The notes under the pieces are model-generated. The model ran no database searches, was not told where the DNA came from, and saw only the letters and a list, made by a program, of their open reading frames with translations. Made by a program: the position numbers and the translations under genes. From Brienomyrus brachyistius (taxonomy: Eukaryota; Chordata; Actinopteri; Osteoglossiformes; Mormyridae), in NCBI RefSeq assembly GCF_023856365.1, contig NC_064556.1, positions 1,502,001 through 1,566,000 of the forward strand: a stretch of DNA of 64,000 bases, written 5' to 3'. This document shows, piece after piece, positions 11,659 through 22,900 of this stretch (within the stretch, counting starts at the first letter, position 1; each line of letters begins with the position of its first letter).

Positions 11659-11944
11659 TGTCATGCCCGGCTCGTCCGCTCCTCGTGTGTGCCACGCCCC
11701 CTAATTACCCACGTGTGATTTCCTGATCGTGCCCAGTCGTGTCTTGTTTCCTGCTGCCTTGTTCCATGTATTTAAGTTCCTGTTTTGTACTAACCCGTTG
11801 TCTGTCATTGATGTTAGTTGGCGTCTTCTGTTCCCTGCCCCGTTACTCGTAATAAACCCCTTGTTTGCCCTGATTACGGCTTGTCTGCCCGTTTCTGCCT
11901 GCTCGCCCGCACGATCGCCGCTCTGCCCGCGATCGAGCGTGACA
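11659..11944 (+). repeat. 5' LTR (286 bp)
   Basis: Begins TGTCATGCCC, ends GTGACA, and is repeated at 14091-14376. It contains TATTTAAG, probably the core promoter, and GTAATAAACC, probably the polyadenylation signal. Confidence 0.88.
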
Positions 11945-11946
11945 GA

Positions 11947-13995
11947 ATGACAGACCCACAAAAGACGAAGCGGAGGCAGAGGAGAGTCCCGCAGGAGACT
12001 ATCAGTCTCGGAGCCTGCTCGCTCTCCCGGATGTGGCCGTCTCCGGACGCGGAGAAGCCCGTCCGGACTCCAGCCCGAGGACCGACCCCACGGGACCCGT
12101 ACTCCGTGTGGAGGTACTGGCCCTCGAGTACGGACGAGGAAGAAGAGTCCTTCTATCCTTACCCGGAGCCGGAGTTCGTTTTCTCGCCGTTCGTTTTCAC
12201 GGACGTCACGCCGCCTCCCGCCACCGCCAGGCGCCGGAGGAGGAGGAAGAGACCGGAGATCGCCGGTACGGAGGAGCTCCCTCCGTTACTGCCAGCGGAC
12301 CCCGCTCCGATGCAGCCGCCGCCGCCCGCGGACTCAGCGCAGGTGCAGCCGCCACTGCCTGCGGTTCCCATGCCTGCGCAGCTCCCTCTTCCCGCTGCAG
12401 TTCCCGGGCAGGCGCCCCCACTGCAGCAGCCTTCTCTGCCGCCTGCTGCTGATAAGCAGGCACTCCTTCGGCCCGCGGACCCGGCTCCTGAGCAGGCGCA
12501 ACGACCAACGCCTGCGCAGCCGCCTCCGCTGGTCCCTACGGCCCTTGAGGCCGGGCCGCCACCTGCAGCTCCCGGGCAGGCGCCCCCACTGCAGCCGCCT
12601 GCTGCAGCTCCCGGGCAGGCGCCCCCACTGCAGCAACCTGCTGCAGCTCCCGGGCAGGCGCCCCCACTGCAGCAACCTGCTGCAGCTCCCGGGCAGGCGC
12701 CCCCTCTGCAGCCGCCTGCTGCAGCTCCCGGGCAGGCGCCCCCTCTGCAGCCGCCTGCTGCAGCTCCCGGGCAGGCGCCCCCTCTGCAGCCGCCTGCTGC
12801 AGCTCCCGGGCAGGCGCCCCCACTGCAGCCAGCTCCTGTTCCTGACCGCGCTCCTGTTCCTGACCGCGCTCCTGTTCCTGACCGCGCTCCTGTTCCTGTC
12901 CCGGCGCCCCCTCCGCCTGCAGCAGCTCCAGAGGCGCCCCCTCCGCCTGCAGCAGCTCCAGAGGCGCCCCCTCCGCCTGCAGCAGCTCCAGAGGCGCCCC
13001 CTCCGCCTGCAGCAGCTCCAGAGGCGCCCCCTCCGCCTGCAGCAGCTCCAGTCCCTGTCCTAGTCCCCGAGGTGGTCCTGGACAACTCCATCTTGGCTCC
13101 TCCCTCTTCGGAGGTGGAGGAGCTGGAATGGGACCCCTCGGGGACAGAACTCGTCACCCCTTGTCCCTCACCCCGGCGACATCGACCCCGAACTAGGGTC
13201 GGCCTGTCTGTGTCCCGCAGGGGAAGGGGACACAGACGCAGGGCTGGGGTCCCGCCCGCCCTGCCCCCTGGCTCGCCCTCCCTCGCCTGCGCTCTGGCTC
13301 GGTTGGCGCCTGCGGGTCCTGGCCCTCCGGGTCGGCTGTCGCCTGCGGGTCCCCCTCCGAGGCCTCGTCGCCCCGCCTCGCTCCCCTCTCCAGAGCCTGG
13401 TCGGTCGCCTGCGGGCTCCCCGACGGCGGCTCCTCGGTCGCCTGCGGGGCCCCTACCTCCGGCCCTCCACCGGACGTCGCCGCCTGCTGCGGCTCCCCCC
13501 TCCTCCGGGCCTTCGCCGTGGGCCCCTCCTGCTCCCTCGTCCCCTTCCCCGGTGCTCCCTCCTGCTTCCTCCCTGGCCCCTCCGCGGGTCCCTCGCCCTG
13601 CCTCCTCGGCCCCTCCGAGGTCCCCTCCGGCTCCGGCCTCCCGGCCGCCTGCGGCCCCTCCGGCTGCCTCCCGTCGCCCGCTGGGGCTCCCACGGGCTCC
13701 CCTTTGTTCCCCCGCCTTCTCTCCCTTCTCTCCTGCCCTGGTCCCTCCTTTGTTTGTTCCTCCACCTGCCTTTGTCCCGCTGTCCTCTGTTCCTGGTCCC
13801 TTTGTTCTGCCCCGCTCTGTTCCTGGTTTCCCGTCGTTCCCTCCCGTTACTCCCGCTCCTTTTGTTCCGCCTGTTCCCTCTGTTTCTCCCTTTCTGATCT
13901 GTCTCTCCGCTTTCCCGGCCCTTTGTCAGCTCCTGTCCTATGTTCTGTCTCTTGCCTTGTTTTGTGCTTCGGTCCTGTTCCCCGTCGTGCGTTAA
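11947..13995 (+). CDS. Proline/alanine-rich repeat protein frame of the LTR element
   Basis: The first ATG after the 5' LTR (11947) opens a 682-codon frame ending at 13995. The open frame extends upstream into the LTR, but the ATG two bases past the LTR is the natural start. The N-terminus is basic (MTDPQKTKRRQRR), then acidic (TDEEEESFYPYPEPE), then a short arginine cluster. The middle holds exact tandem repeats: about seven AAAPGQAPPLQ-type units (39 bp, about 12580-12830), three APVPDR units (18 bp) and about five AAAPEAPPPP-type units (30 bp, about 12910-13050). The rest is low-complexity Pro/Ala/Ser. No zinc knuckle, protease, RT or integrase motif is present. Function is unknown; a degenerate Gag-like or packaging protein is one possibility. 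The high GC content alone could keep frames open. Confidence 0.5.
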   Translation: MTDPQKTKRRQRRVPQETISLGACSLSRMWPSPDAEKPVRTPARGPTPRDPYSVWRYWPSSTDEEEESFYPYPEPEFVFSPFVFTDVTPPPATARRRRRRKRPEIAGTEELPPLLPADPAPMQPPPPADSAQVQPPLPAVPMPAQLPLPAAVPGQAPPLQQPSLPPAADKQALLRPADPAPEQAQRPTPAQPPPLVPTALEAGPPPAAPGQAPPLQPPAAAPGQAPPLQQPAAAPGQAPPLQQPAAAPGQAPPLQPPAAAPGQAPPLQPPAAAPGQAPPLQPPAAAPGQAPPLQPAPVPDRAPVPDRAPVPDRAPVPVPAPPPPAAAPEAPPPPAAAPEAPPPPAAAPEAPPPPAAAPEAPPPPAAAPVPVLVPEVVLDNSILAPPSSEVEELEWDPSGTELVTPCPSPRRHRPRTRVGLSVSRRGRGHRRRAGVPPALPPGSPSLACALARLAPAGPGPPGRLSPAGPPPRPRRPASLPSPEPGRSPAGSPTAAPRSPAGPLPPALHRTSPPAAAPPSSGPSPWAPPAPSSPSPVLPPASSLAPPRVPRPASSAPPRSPPAPASRPPAAPPAASRRPLGLPRAPLCSPAFSPFSPALVPPLFVPPPAFVPLSSVPGPFVLPRSVPGFPSFPPVTPAPFVPPVPSVSPFLICLSAFPALCQLLSYVLSLALFCASVLFPVVR

Positions 13996-14090
13996 TTCTG
14001 TTCTTGTTTTTCAGGTCCTGTTCTGCCTCGTCCCGTCCGTCGCCCCCTTCCTAGGCGCGCCCGGTGTAGCGCGCCTTTGGGGGGGGGTTC

Positions 14091-14376
14091 TGTCATGCCC
14101 GGCTCGTCCGCTCCTCGTGTGTGCCACGCCCCCTAATTACCCACGTGTGATTTCCTGATCGTGCCCAGTCGTGTCTTGTTTCCTGCTGCCTTGTTCCATG
14201 TATTTAAGTTCCTGTTTTGTACTAACCCGTTGTCTGTCATTGATGTTAGTTGGCGTCTTCTGTTCCCTGCCCCGTTACTCGTAATAAACCCCTTGTTTGC
14301 CCTGATTACGGCTTGTCTGCCCGTTTCTGCCTGCTCGCCCGCACGATCGCCGCTCTGCCCGCGATCGAGCGTGACA
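14091..14376 (+). repeat. 3' LTR (286 bp)
   Basis: Apparently identical to 11659-11944, and followed by the CATAT target duplication at 14377-14381. Confidence 0.88.
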
Positions 14377-14753
14377 CATATCATTTAAAGACCCTGTTTT
14401 AATGGGGTCTGTGTTGTTTTTAATTGCCCTGCGTTAATTTTAGCATGTTGTTTGATAAACCAGATACATTCTGTGATTCCACCTGAGGATTCTCTGCCTG
14501 ATATAGACAGATGCAGTGCGCGCTGTCGCCTGTATCACTGCACACTCAGTCCTCACTTTGAACCAGCAAAGCGGAACAGACTGAAGAGTCACTGGATTTG
14601 CATGTGAAAAATGCAGTGTTTTTCCAAAAGAGCATTTTTGTTATTAACTGGACAAACATGTAATTTAAATTAAGCAATTGTATAACTACTGCATCTTATC
14701 ATTATATTATTATTGCAGAGAGCTTCATAATGTGATTAAAGCTAAACATCTAC

Positions 14754-14899
14754 TATATGTGACACTCCAGCACAAAATCGTACGGAAGTCGCATGGCCAT
14801 ATTTTTAGATATTTTTTGTGCTCTTTCATTTGGTACCATAATCCTAATTTCTAATTTTTGACCCAAGTGTACAGTTTTGTGCTGGAGGGTCACATATGT
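14754..14899. mobile_element. MITE with TATGTGAC termini
   Basis: The left end ATATGTGACACTCCAGCACA is mirrored by the right end, TTTTGTGCTGGAGGGTCACA. The interior is A/T-rich and non-coding. TA dinucleotides at both ends fit a mariner-type origin. Confidence 0.65.
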
Positions 14900-15047
14900 G
14901 TTTATTGATTAAAGATGAATTACTATGTCATCAAATGTATATATTTATGAGGTTTAATATCAGTATAGTGCAATACAAATAAAGACCAAACTGGCTCTGT
15001 AATAGATTAACTGAGGTAGACTAGACTCCTGATTTATTTTGTGATTT

Positions 15048-15912
15048 AAGGTTCAGGACTTCAAAGTTCTCCTACTTACATATAAGGCACTTAAAGGTCG
15101 AGCTCCTGCCTCCCTGACAGATTTGCTTCAAGGTTACAAGCCGCACCATCCGCTCAGATCACAGAATGCAGGTTTCTGTCGTTCCACGTATAAATAAAGT
15201 GAGCGTGGGCGGTAAAGCCTTCTGCTACAGGACCCCCACACTGTGGGATGGTTTACCAGCCTGTGGTCGGGATGCCGATTTGGTCTCGGTCTTTAAACCA
15301 CGACTGAAGACCTATTACTTCAGTTTAGCTTATTACCCACAACCTAACACACCGTAACTATGGCTGCTGGTGCTGCTGTTCATGTCATTTTTATCTACTA
15401 TGCTTGTCCATTGATGTGTCAATGCATGTTCTGACCATCCATGCTGTCTCCCTCCCGGGGGGGGGCACCATCTGAGCTGGAGTCTAGGTTCAGTCCCATG
15501 GAGGGGTGACATCAACATACGAACTGTATCATCGTGGGGGCAGCATCCAGTGCCCCCACTACACAGGCCAGCGTGGATAACAGACTCATTAATGGACTTT
15601 ATCTTGATCCTTAATCACAGCTTATACCCAGCCTTTAGCAAGCATGTCCACTCTTTTCTGTATTCAGTAACATGTCCGGGGGGGTGGGCAGCCAGTTGAC
15701 CTTGGACCCCCAGAGGTTTTTTTCTCTTTGGGAGTTTTTGGTTCCTCTCCTCTCTTGTCGTCTGGTTTTCTTTATTTAATTTCTTTCCTTCCTTTTTCCT
15801 CTTCTGTATCTCTCTCTGTAATGATGTTGTAACAAAGCACAACACATCCAGGTAAAGCACTTTAGAACGACTTTGCTGTGAAAGGCGCTATATAAAAATA
15901 AATTGAATTGAA
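15048..15912 (+). mobile_element. 5'-truncated L2-like LINE (end of ORF2 plus 3' UTR)
   Basis: From about 15051 the + strand translates, without a full-length frame, to the C-terminal end typical of fish L2/CR1-group ORF2 (FKVLLLTYKALKGRAPASL, then SVGGKAFCYRTPTLWDGLP, then FKPRLKTYYF). The 3' UTR ends in the typical GGCGCTATATAAAAATAAAT tail followed by TGAATTGAATAATAAA. The 5' truncation is the usual LINE insertion pattern. Family assignment is from motif memory. Confidence 0.7.
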
Positions 15913-16821
15913 TAATAAATGCAGCTGGGTGCTACAGCTAGAGGGCAATAGCAAACATCGGGAGATAACACCAATCACGTGTACAAATCACATCATTATC
16001 TCTCACACCCGAAAAGTGTACAATTTACATGACAAGCGAGTCAAGGAAATAAGCATTATATCACTGTTAAGTTAACCAGCGACATTCCTCCGCCCCGCCC
16101 CAGGTGCAGCCCGTCGGTTACCGGAGAGCAGGTTCTCCCCCCCCCCCCCCACAGAATGAAGTGATAATTCCGTCTGTAAATGAAAGTAAAAGACATTTAA
16201 AGCCAGAGTCGCCACGTCAGCAAGGAACACGAATAAAACTCGGGAATAATATAAAGATATTTTGTATTGCAAGGTAAGATTATAGTCAGCAGATACAAGT
16301 AATAATAAAATAATCGGGGGGCAGTTATATTTATGGGGGCGGCCGCACCGCCCCGGGTGTTTTCTGTGCTTCTGCTTAGAAAATAAAATAATTCATATTT
16401 CGTTATTTATTATTTTGATGTGCGGTGGCCGCCCCTTAAATCTGCCCCTGTTTAACACACCTGCTGGGATTTAATACGTCTCAGTATAATCAGACGTTTA
16501 ATATGTAATTCGATACGCTGTAAATAATCGCATGGAGTAAACGTGCGGTATGGAATAATTAGTCGAATGTTAAGTGATTTAACACGTTTATATCGAATGT
16601 TTTAATGACTTGGGTTCACCTCAAATTCAGCGCCGTCTAACATGGAGCGTGTGGCACTACGGGAATAAAGTAGATAAAGTTCTGAGGGTGTTGTGTTTTC
16701 TTAAAAAAAAAAAACTGCTAGCGTGACGTTGTTGTTATTCTTGTAGCGTCCAGTTCAACGTAAAAGTGTTGATTGTTAGATATTGTATCTGCATGTGTCT
16801 GTTTACCCTTCATGTTCACAG
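15913..16821 (+). promoter_or_regulatory. Promoter-proximal region and candidate noncoding first exon of NLR gene A
   Basis: About 900 bases here are almost the same as 30885-31767 upstream of gene B, including ACACCAATCACGTGTACAAA and CGCCACGTCAGCAAGGAACA. A candidate untranslated exon ends at 16273 with donor CAAG|GTAAGA; gene B has the same at 31209. High conservation against indel-rich surroundings marks the shared regulatory unit. The transcription start itself cannot be placed by eye. A C-run near 16138-16150 differs in length from gene B. Confidence 0.5.
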
Positions 16822-16861
16822 AGACGCCAGCAGGAATCATCTGCTCTGGATCCGCACCAAA

Positions 16862-16968
16862 ATGGAGGAACCTGCTTCTGAAATGACCCCCCCTGTGGGG
16901 AATAAGGAGGGAGGAGCTGTGTCTGAAATGACCCCCCCTGTGGGGTGTATTTCAAAGGAGCCTGAGAG
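16862..16968 (+). CDS. Gene A coding exon 1 (start codon), with an internal 45-bp duplication
   Basis: The exon opens after acceptor TTCACAG (exon from 16822); ATG at 16862; donor GAG|GTAACA at 16969. It encodes SEMTPPVG twice, whereas the gene B counterpart (31808-31869) encodes it once. The length difference is exactly 45 bases, so the frame is kept. Confidence 0.8.
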
Positions 16969-19900
16969 GTAACAGTGATCCAGCCCACTAGCATGCATGT
17001 CTCTGTGAGTCTATAGTTAGATCATAAGGTAAAAGTAAGCAGGGTTCCTAGCTGAGGGGGGGGGGGGCACATTAATATTTGCTGTATAATACAAGATACT
17101 TAAATAGGCTGAATGGCTGATGAGAAGCTTGAAGGCACCTGTGATGTTAATAAAGGTTAAACACTTGGATTGAAATATGATTATAATGTAAGGATAAACC
17201 TGCGATGGGCTGGCCCACCATCCTGGGTTGTTCCCTGCCTCGTGCCCATTGATTCCGGGATAGGCTCCGGACCCCCCGCGACCCAATAGGATAAGCGGTT
17301 TGGAAAATGGATGGATGGATGGATGGATGTAAGGATAAACAGCCTCTTTAGGGTTACCGACAAATCTGTCCATATTATTTTAGCATCTTGGTAAAAATGC
17401 CAACAAATCTTTTCACAATTTTTTTGGTTTACTCTCTCACATACTAAAGGCATGCAGGTGCACATTAGACAACTGCTTTTAGTCAAATCGCTTTTCAGGA
17501 GAAATGAAGCATTGTTTCAATGAGCTGTAAGGGTACCAACAAATTTGTCCACTTCTGTACAAACTCCGAGTTTAGCTAGGCTTTGTGGTCCTTCAGCTTC
17601 AGCTATACTGTACATATACTGCTCAGAGATGGAGTTGGATTAGGAATAAGCGTCGGAATGTTACTCATGTCCTCTACAGTGAACACCCACACAAAACAAT
17701 CATTAAACTCATTATCTATATCGATTTCATTTTCAGTTATAAGACCTATGCACTCCTGCAGATTGATGACTTCAGTCTTTAGAGCTCTTTTGGTGTTAAA
17801 ATACTGGAAGAAACTTTTAATGTTATCTGACGCCTTGTGGGCAGAGTGGTGGTTCTGAGGCTAGAGATCTGTGCCGGCTTTCGGAAGGTCGCTGGTTCAA
17901 ATCCTACGAATGCCACCAGTGATCCTACTCTGTTGGGCCCTTGAGCAAGGCCCTTAACCTATAATTGCTTCATCCTGGATATGATGGTAATCTTCCTCTA
18001 GTCTTATAAGGAGGTTCTCCATCTTACAGGAAAATTTGGAGGTTAATGGCAGGATTGGGACTCCAGTCACTGGGAAAAACTCACTCTAGTCCATTTGACC
18101 TAGTGTGGTGCTGTATTGTCACCCACTGCACTCATCCCGCCACAGGCTCTCATCCCTGAGGTGGGCTGTAGTGTGGTCTACAATCAGCATGTGTTCCTAC
18201 CTTAGCCTCCAATACAATCTTACTTTTAACATTCCTCTTAGCGAGTCTAATACCATTTTTAACCCAACCTGTAGACTTAGATACTCCTGCTTTATTCCGA
18301 CATCATTAGTTAATTTCCATTTGTGGCACAGAGCCCTTTTCCTCCTGACTTTATTCTTAATTTCCTTAGTAAACCACCTTGGTTGTACTTTCCTATATTT
18401 AGTTTTGCTGAAAACAGGTATGAAGTCCTCTTGCAATAATGTGCTTTTAAAAACTTCTCATGCCTCTTCAACAGTTTTGTTATTTAACATCCAGTTTGCA
18501 GTTTCTCATACCATTAAAGTTTGCCTTCCTAACATTGTATACTTTTGTTTTGTCCACAGTGTCCTGATGGAGAGAGCAGACTCACCTGCACCCAGCTGTG
18601 TTTCCATGAAGAGCGACTGGTCAATGCAGCCCCCACTCAGATTCAGAGAGGGACCTTTATCTACATATCAGAGGTAAATGTGCATTTAAACAAACACTCA
18701 GACTCACAGTCAAGCTATGAGGATAAAAGCTTTTCAAAGAATGCATCTTTTTTAACTTTCACAAACCCTCTTGTCTTTGAAAATTTATACAGAGGTTTTG
18801 TCTTTATTTGATATAAACTTCCTGATGAGTCTGTTCAGGGTCAGTGCTGTGATGGAGCTGGCCTTCCTGATCAGTTTGTTCAGGGTCAGTGCTGTGATGG
18901 AGCTGGCCTTCCTGATGAGTTTGCTCAGGGTCAGTGCTGTGAAGGAGCTGGCCTTCCTGATCAGTTTGCTCAGAGTCAGTGCTGTGATGGAGCTGGCCTT
19001 CCTGATGAGTTTGCTCAGGGTCAGTGCTGTGAAGGAGCTGGCCTTCCTGATCAGTTTGCTCAGGGTCAGTGCTGTGATGGAGCTGGCCTTCCTGATCAGT
19101 TTGTTCAGGGTCAGTGCTGTGACGGAGCTGGCCTTCCTGATGAGTTTGTTCAGGGTCAGTGCTGTGATGGAGCTGGCCTTCCTGATCAGTTTGTTCAGGG
19201 TCAGTGCTGTGACGGAGCTGACCTTCCTGATGAGTCTGTTCAGGGTCAGTCCTGTGACTGAGCAGGCCTTCCTGATCAGTTTGTTAAGGGTTAACTGCTT
19301 TAAGAGCAAGGTCTTTATATTTCTATCTTATTCACAGTGACCAAAGAGACGAATGCAGTTCAGATCTACAGGAGAAACCGGGTTTATCTTCCGTGATGAA
19401 GGTATGCATTTACTGCTAATATATATTTACTAGACTGTTGTGTGAATTGGCTTATATTTTATACAGCTGCATAATAAGAAACTAATCATGATGAAGGAAA
19501 GATACTTAAACCTACAATTACAAATGAAATAATGAAAAGTTTGGTTCAAATACTAATAATTAACGGTGACTGTGCATTTTAGTCAGTAGAAGAAAATGCT
19601 GTAAGGTTCCTGAAGGATGAGCTGAAGAAGATCAAGAGGTACCTAAATCAGAATTACTCAGAATGCTCTGAGTCTCAGCTGGAGGAGGACAATGACCTGG
19701 ACAGTGATGGTCAGATGCAGAAAGCCTGGGGTAGAGAAGGAGCTCTGAAGATCACACTGTACATCCTGAGGACCATGGAGCAAAATGATCTCGCTGACAT
19801 ACTGGAGAAGAGTAAGAATTGAATGTCATTCTCTTTGTTCGTTTGGTCTCAGAAAATTAGTATATGAAAAAAAACATGTATTACATTTCAGTTTATCATT

Positions 19901-22900
19901 TAATTAGATTTAGGTTTGCTTGTGTGAGTAAAAAATTTTGTTTTTTGAAAAGTTTATTTACCTCTCATTTCATTTAAGGGCATCTTCTGGCACAATGTCA
20001 AATCAAATGTACCCTGAAGCAGAAATGTGAGTGTGTATTTGAAGGGAAAGCTAAGGAAGGACAGCGAACACTCCTCAATGAGATTTACACAGAACTCTAC
20101 ATAACTGAAGGTGGGACTGGAGGAGTCAATGATGAACATGAAGTGAGACAGATTGAAACAGCATCCAAGAAAAGGCTAACAGAAGATACTACAGTCAAGT
20201 GCAATGATATATTTAAACCCTTATGGGGGCGTGAGACACCTATCAGAACTGTACTCACTAAAGGGGTGGCAGGTATCGGGAAAACAGTCTCTGTGCAAAA
20301 ATTTATTCTCGACTGGGCAGAAGGAAAAGCAAACCAGGATGTTCACTTCATATTTGCTCTTCCTTTCCGGAACCTGAATTTGATTAAGGATGAATTCAGT
20401 CTGATTGAACTGCTTCACCGCTTTGTCCCAGAACTGAAATCATTCGAATCCACTAAGCTTTTTAGGTACAAAGTCTTGTTCATCTTTGATGGTCTGGATG
20501 AGTGTCGCCTTCCTCTAGATTTTCAGAACAATGAGAGCTGGTTTGATGCAACAAAGAAAACGTCACTGGATGTGCTGTTGACTAACCTCATTAAGGGGGA
20601 TCTGCTCCCATCCGCTCTCCTCTGGATAACCTCCCGGCCAGCAGCAGCCAATCAGATACCAACTGAGTACGTCCACCGGGTGACAGAGATACGAGGGTTC
20701 AGTGATGCCCAGAAGGAGGAGTATTTCAGGAGGAGATTCAGTGATGAGAGCCTGGCCAGCAGGATTATCACACATGTGAAATCATCACAGAGCCTCTTCA
20801 TCATGTGCCACATACCTGTGTTCTGCTGGATTTCAGCCACTGTCCTTGAGAAGCTTTTTACTGAAACTGACAGGGGAGAAATTCCAAGCACTCTGACTGA
20901 AATGTACACACACTTCCTGATCTTTCAGACAAGTTTAAAAAATGACAAGTACGTGAAAAAAAGTGAAACCAAGCTTAATAAATGTTTTGAATCTAGTAAG
21001 AAATCCCTGATAAAACTTGGTAAGCTGGCTTTTGACAACCTTGAGAAAGGCAATCTCATATTTTATGAGCAAAATCTGATAGAGAATGACCTTGATGTCA
21101 GTGAAGCTTCAGTTTACTCTGGATTGTGCACAGACATCTTTAAAGAGGAATATGGGCTGTATCAGGAGAAGGTGTACTGCTTTGTGCATCTGAGCGTCCA
21201 AGAGTATCTCGCTGCTTTATATGCGTTTCTCTCAAACTCATCTGCTGACCTGCTGAAGACTTCAGTGGATCAGGCATTAGAGAGCAAGAATGGACACTTG
21301 GACCTCTACCTCCGCTTCCTCCTGGGCCTCTCAACAGACTCCAGTAAGACTCTGTTACAAAGACTTCTGGGACAGACAAGAACCATCTCACATGATATTA
21401 AAGAAACAGCCCAATATATCAAGAGAAAAATAAAGAACAATTTATCTCCAGAAAGGACCATCAACCTCTTCCACTGTCTGAATGAGCTGGGTGACAATTC
21501 TCTAGTAGAGCAAGTACAAGGATTCCTGAACTCAGGAAGTCTTTCAGCAGAAGACCTCTCACCTGCACAGTACTCAGCTCTGGCCTTTGTGTTACTGATG
21601 TCAGATAAGGAGCTGGATGTGTTTGATCTGAAGAAATTCATCAGATCAGATAAGGAACATTGGAGGCTGCTGCCTGTGGTCAAGACATCTAGGAGAGCTC
21701 TGTAAGTCAGGATGTGAAACAGTATCATGTCTGGCAGTAACAGATTAACATTGTTTAAAATATTTAAAATATACAATGTATTTCTCCTTGTGGATAAACA
21801 ACTGGGCTGGATTATCAAAAAACAATCTGGAACCCAGATTTTATAATGACTGAGGGTAGTGATGTAGTAAAACACAAAAGTGTCATTTCCATGACAATCC
21901 TGTGTGCATCCTAACCTGCTATAGAAACAAAGGAGGTCCTTATCTGAGGGGTTATGAGTGAAATGATCCTTTATTTGCACAAGTAGAGGTACATTGGAAT
22001 GCATCTCTTCTCACTCTCCATGAGAGACACAGACACATTTACAGGTGAGACCAAGCTTAGGGGTCACAGCACAGGGTCAGCTGACATCCAGCAGCCCTGG
22101 AGCTGGGGGTTAAGGGCCTCGATCAAGGGCCCACAGACATGTGACTGTTCTGCTGAGTGTCTAACCAGTGATCCTCCAACCACAGGCACAGAGGCTTAGC
22201 CTGCTGAGTCACACACCAGCCCCACAGAAATGGTATGTGAGTGTTACTGTCAGCAGGTGTGTCCATGTGATGGAGCCTAGAGCTGGGAGCTTCCAGAAGA
22301 CTGCTGTCTCTGACTGCTCACTGGCGCCCTCTGCTGGCCTCAGCTGCTCCTGGCTGAGGATGCGACGACAGCTAGTCAGGCAGCAATAGACTAACATCGT
22401 TTTAAATATACAATGAAACTGTATAAATATATTATTTCCCCTCTTGGATTAATAACCAGGCTGGATGTTTTTGGAACCCAGATTTTATATTGACTGAAGG
22501 TAGTGATGTCATTAAAATACAGGTTTTCCATGACCATCCTTTGACACTCAGAAATTCTTTTCAGTTCTGGATACTGGAGGAAGTATTTCTGTAAATACTG
22601 GGTGTGGTATGTGACTGCGGGTTCGGACTCTGTGCCCTTGGTGAAGGTCGCTGGTTCAGATCTCCTGGCCGGCAGTGATGTCATCGCTGGACCCTTGACC
22701 AAGACCCTTAATGCCAATGGCTGTAGGAGTGCTGGATGCTGGCCGATTCTGTGCTGTGACCCCAAACTTCCTCTCACCTGTGTGTGTCTGTGTGTCTCAT
22801 GGAGAGCAAGCTGGGATTGGCAAAAAGACAGTTCCTCCATGGGGATGGATGAGGGCTGGTAGTTCTGAGATTAGTGTGTAGGTGATTTGACAAGTTCCCC

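Larger units (their letters stand above)
11659..14376 (+). mobile_element. Young non-autonomous LTR retrotransposon (2.7 kb)
   Basis: Two direct repeats of 286 bp (11659-11944 and 14091-14376) start TGTCATGCCC and end GAGCGTGACA. They look identical base for base. The element is flanked by a 5-bp target duplication, CATAT (11654-11658 and 14377-14381). A G-rich polypurine-like tract (TTTGGGGGGGGGTTC) directly precedes the 3' LTR. Each LTR contains a TATTTAAG box and an AATAAA. The 2.1 kb interior has no reverse transcriptase, protease or integrase, only a proline/alanine-rich frame. Integration must therefore have used enzymes supplied in trans. LTR identity implies a recent insertion. Confidence 0.9.

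Noticed and set aside
12159..13157. A 332-codon Gly/Ala-rich frame on the minus strand of the LTR element
   Set aside because: Shadow of the Pro/Ala-rich + strand repeats (CCX/GCX read backwards gives Gly/Ala).
13193..13765. Minus-strand 190-codon frame
   Set aside because: Shadow of the GC-rich proline-coding strand; no motif.
17837..17910. A functional tRNA gene (B-box GGTTCAAATCC)
   Set aside because: The sequence continues into a SINE body and no cloverleaf can be formed; same for 49032 and 61383.
18785..19309. Minus-strand frame [13 protein letters not shown]... as a gene
   Set aside because: Pure 45-bp repeat translation; kept only as a repeat and finding.
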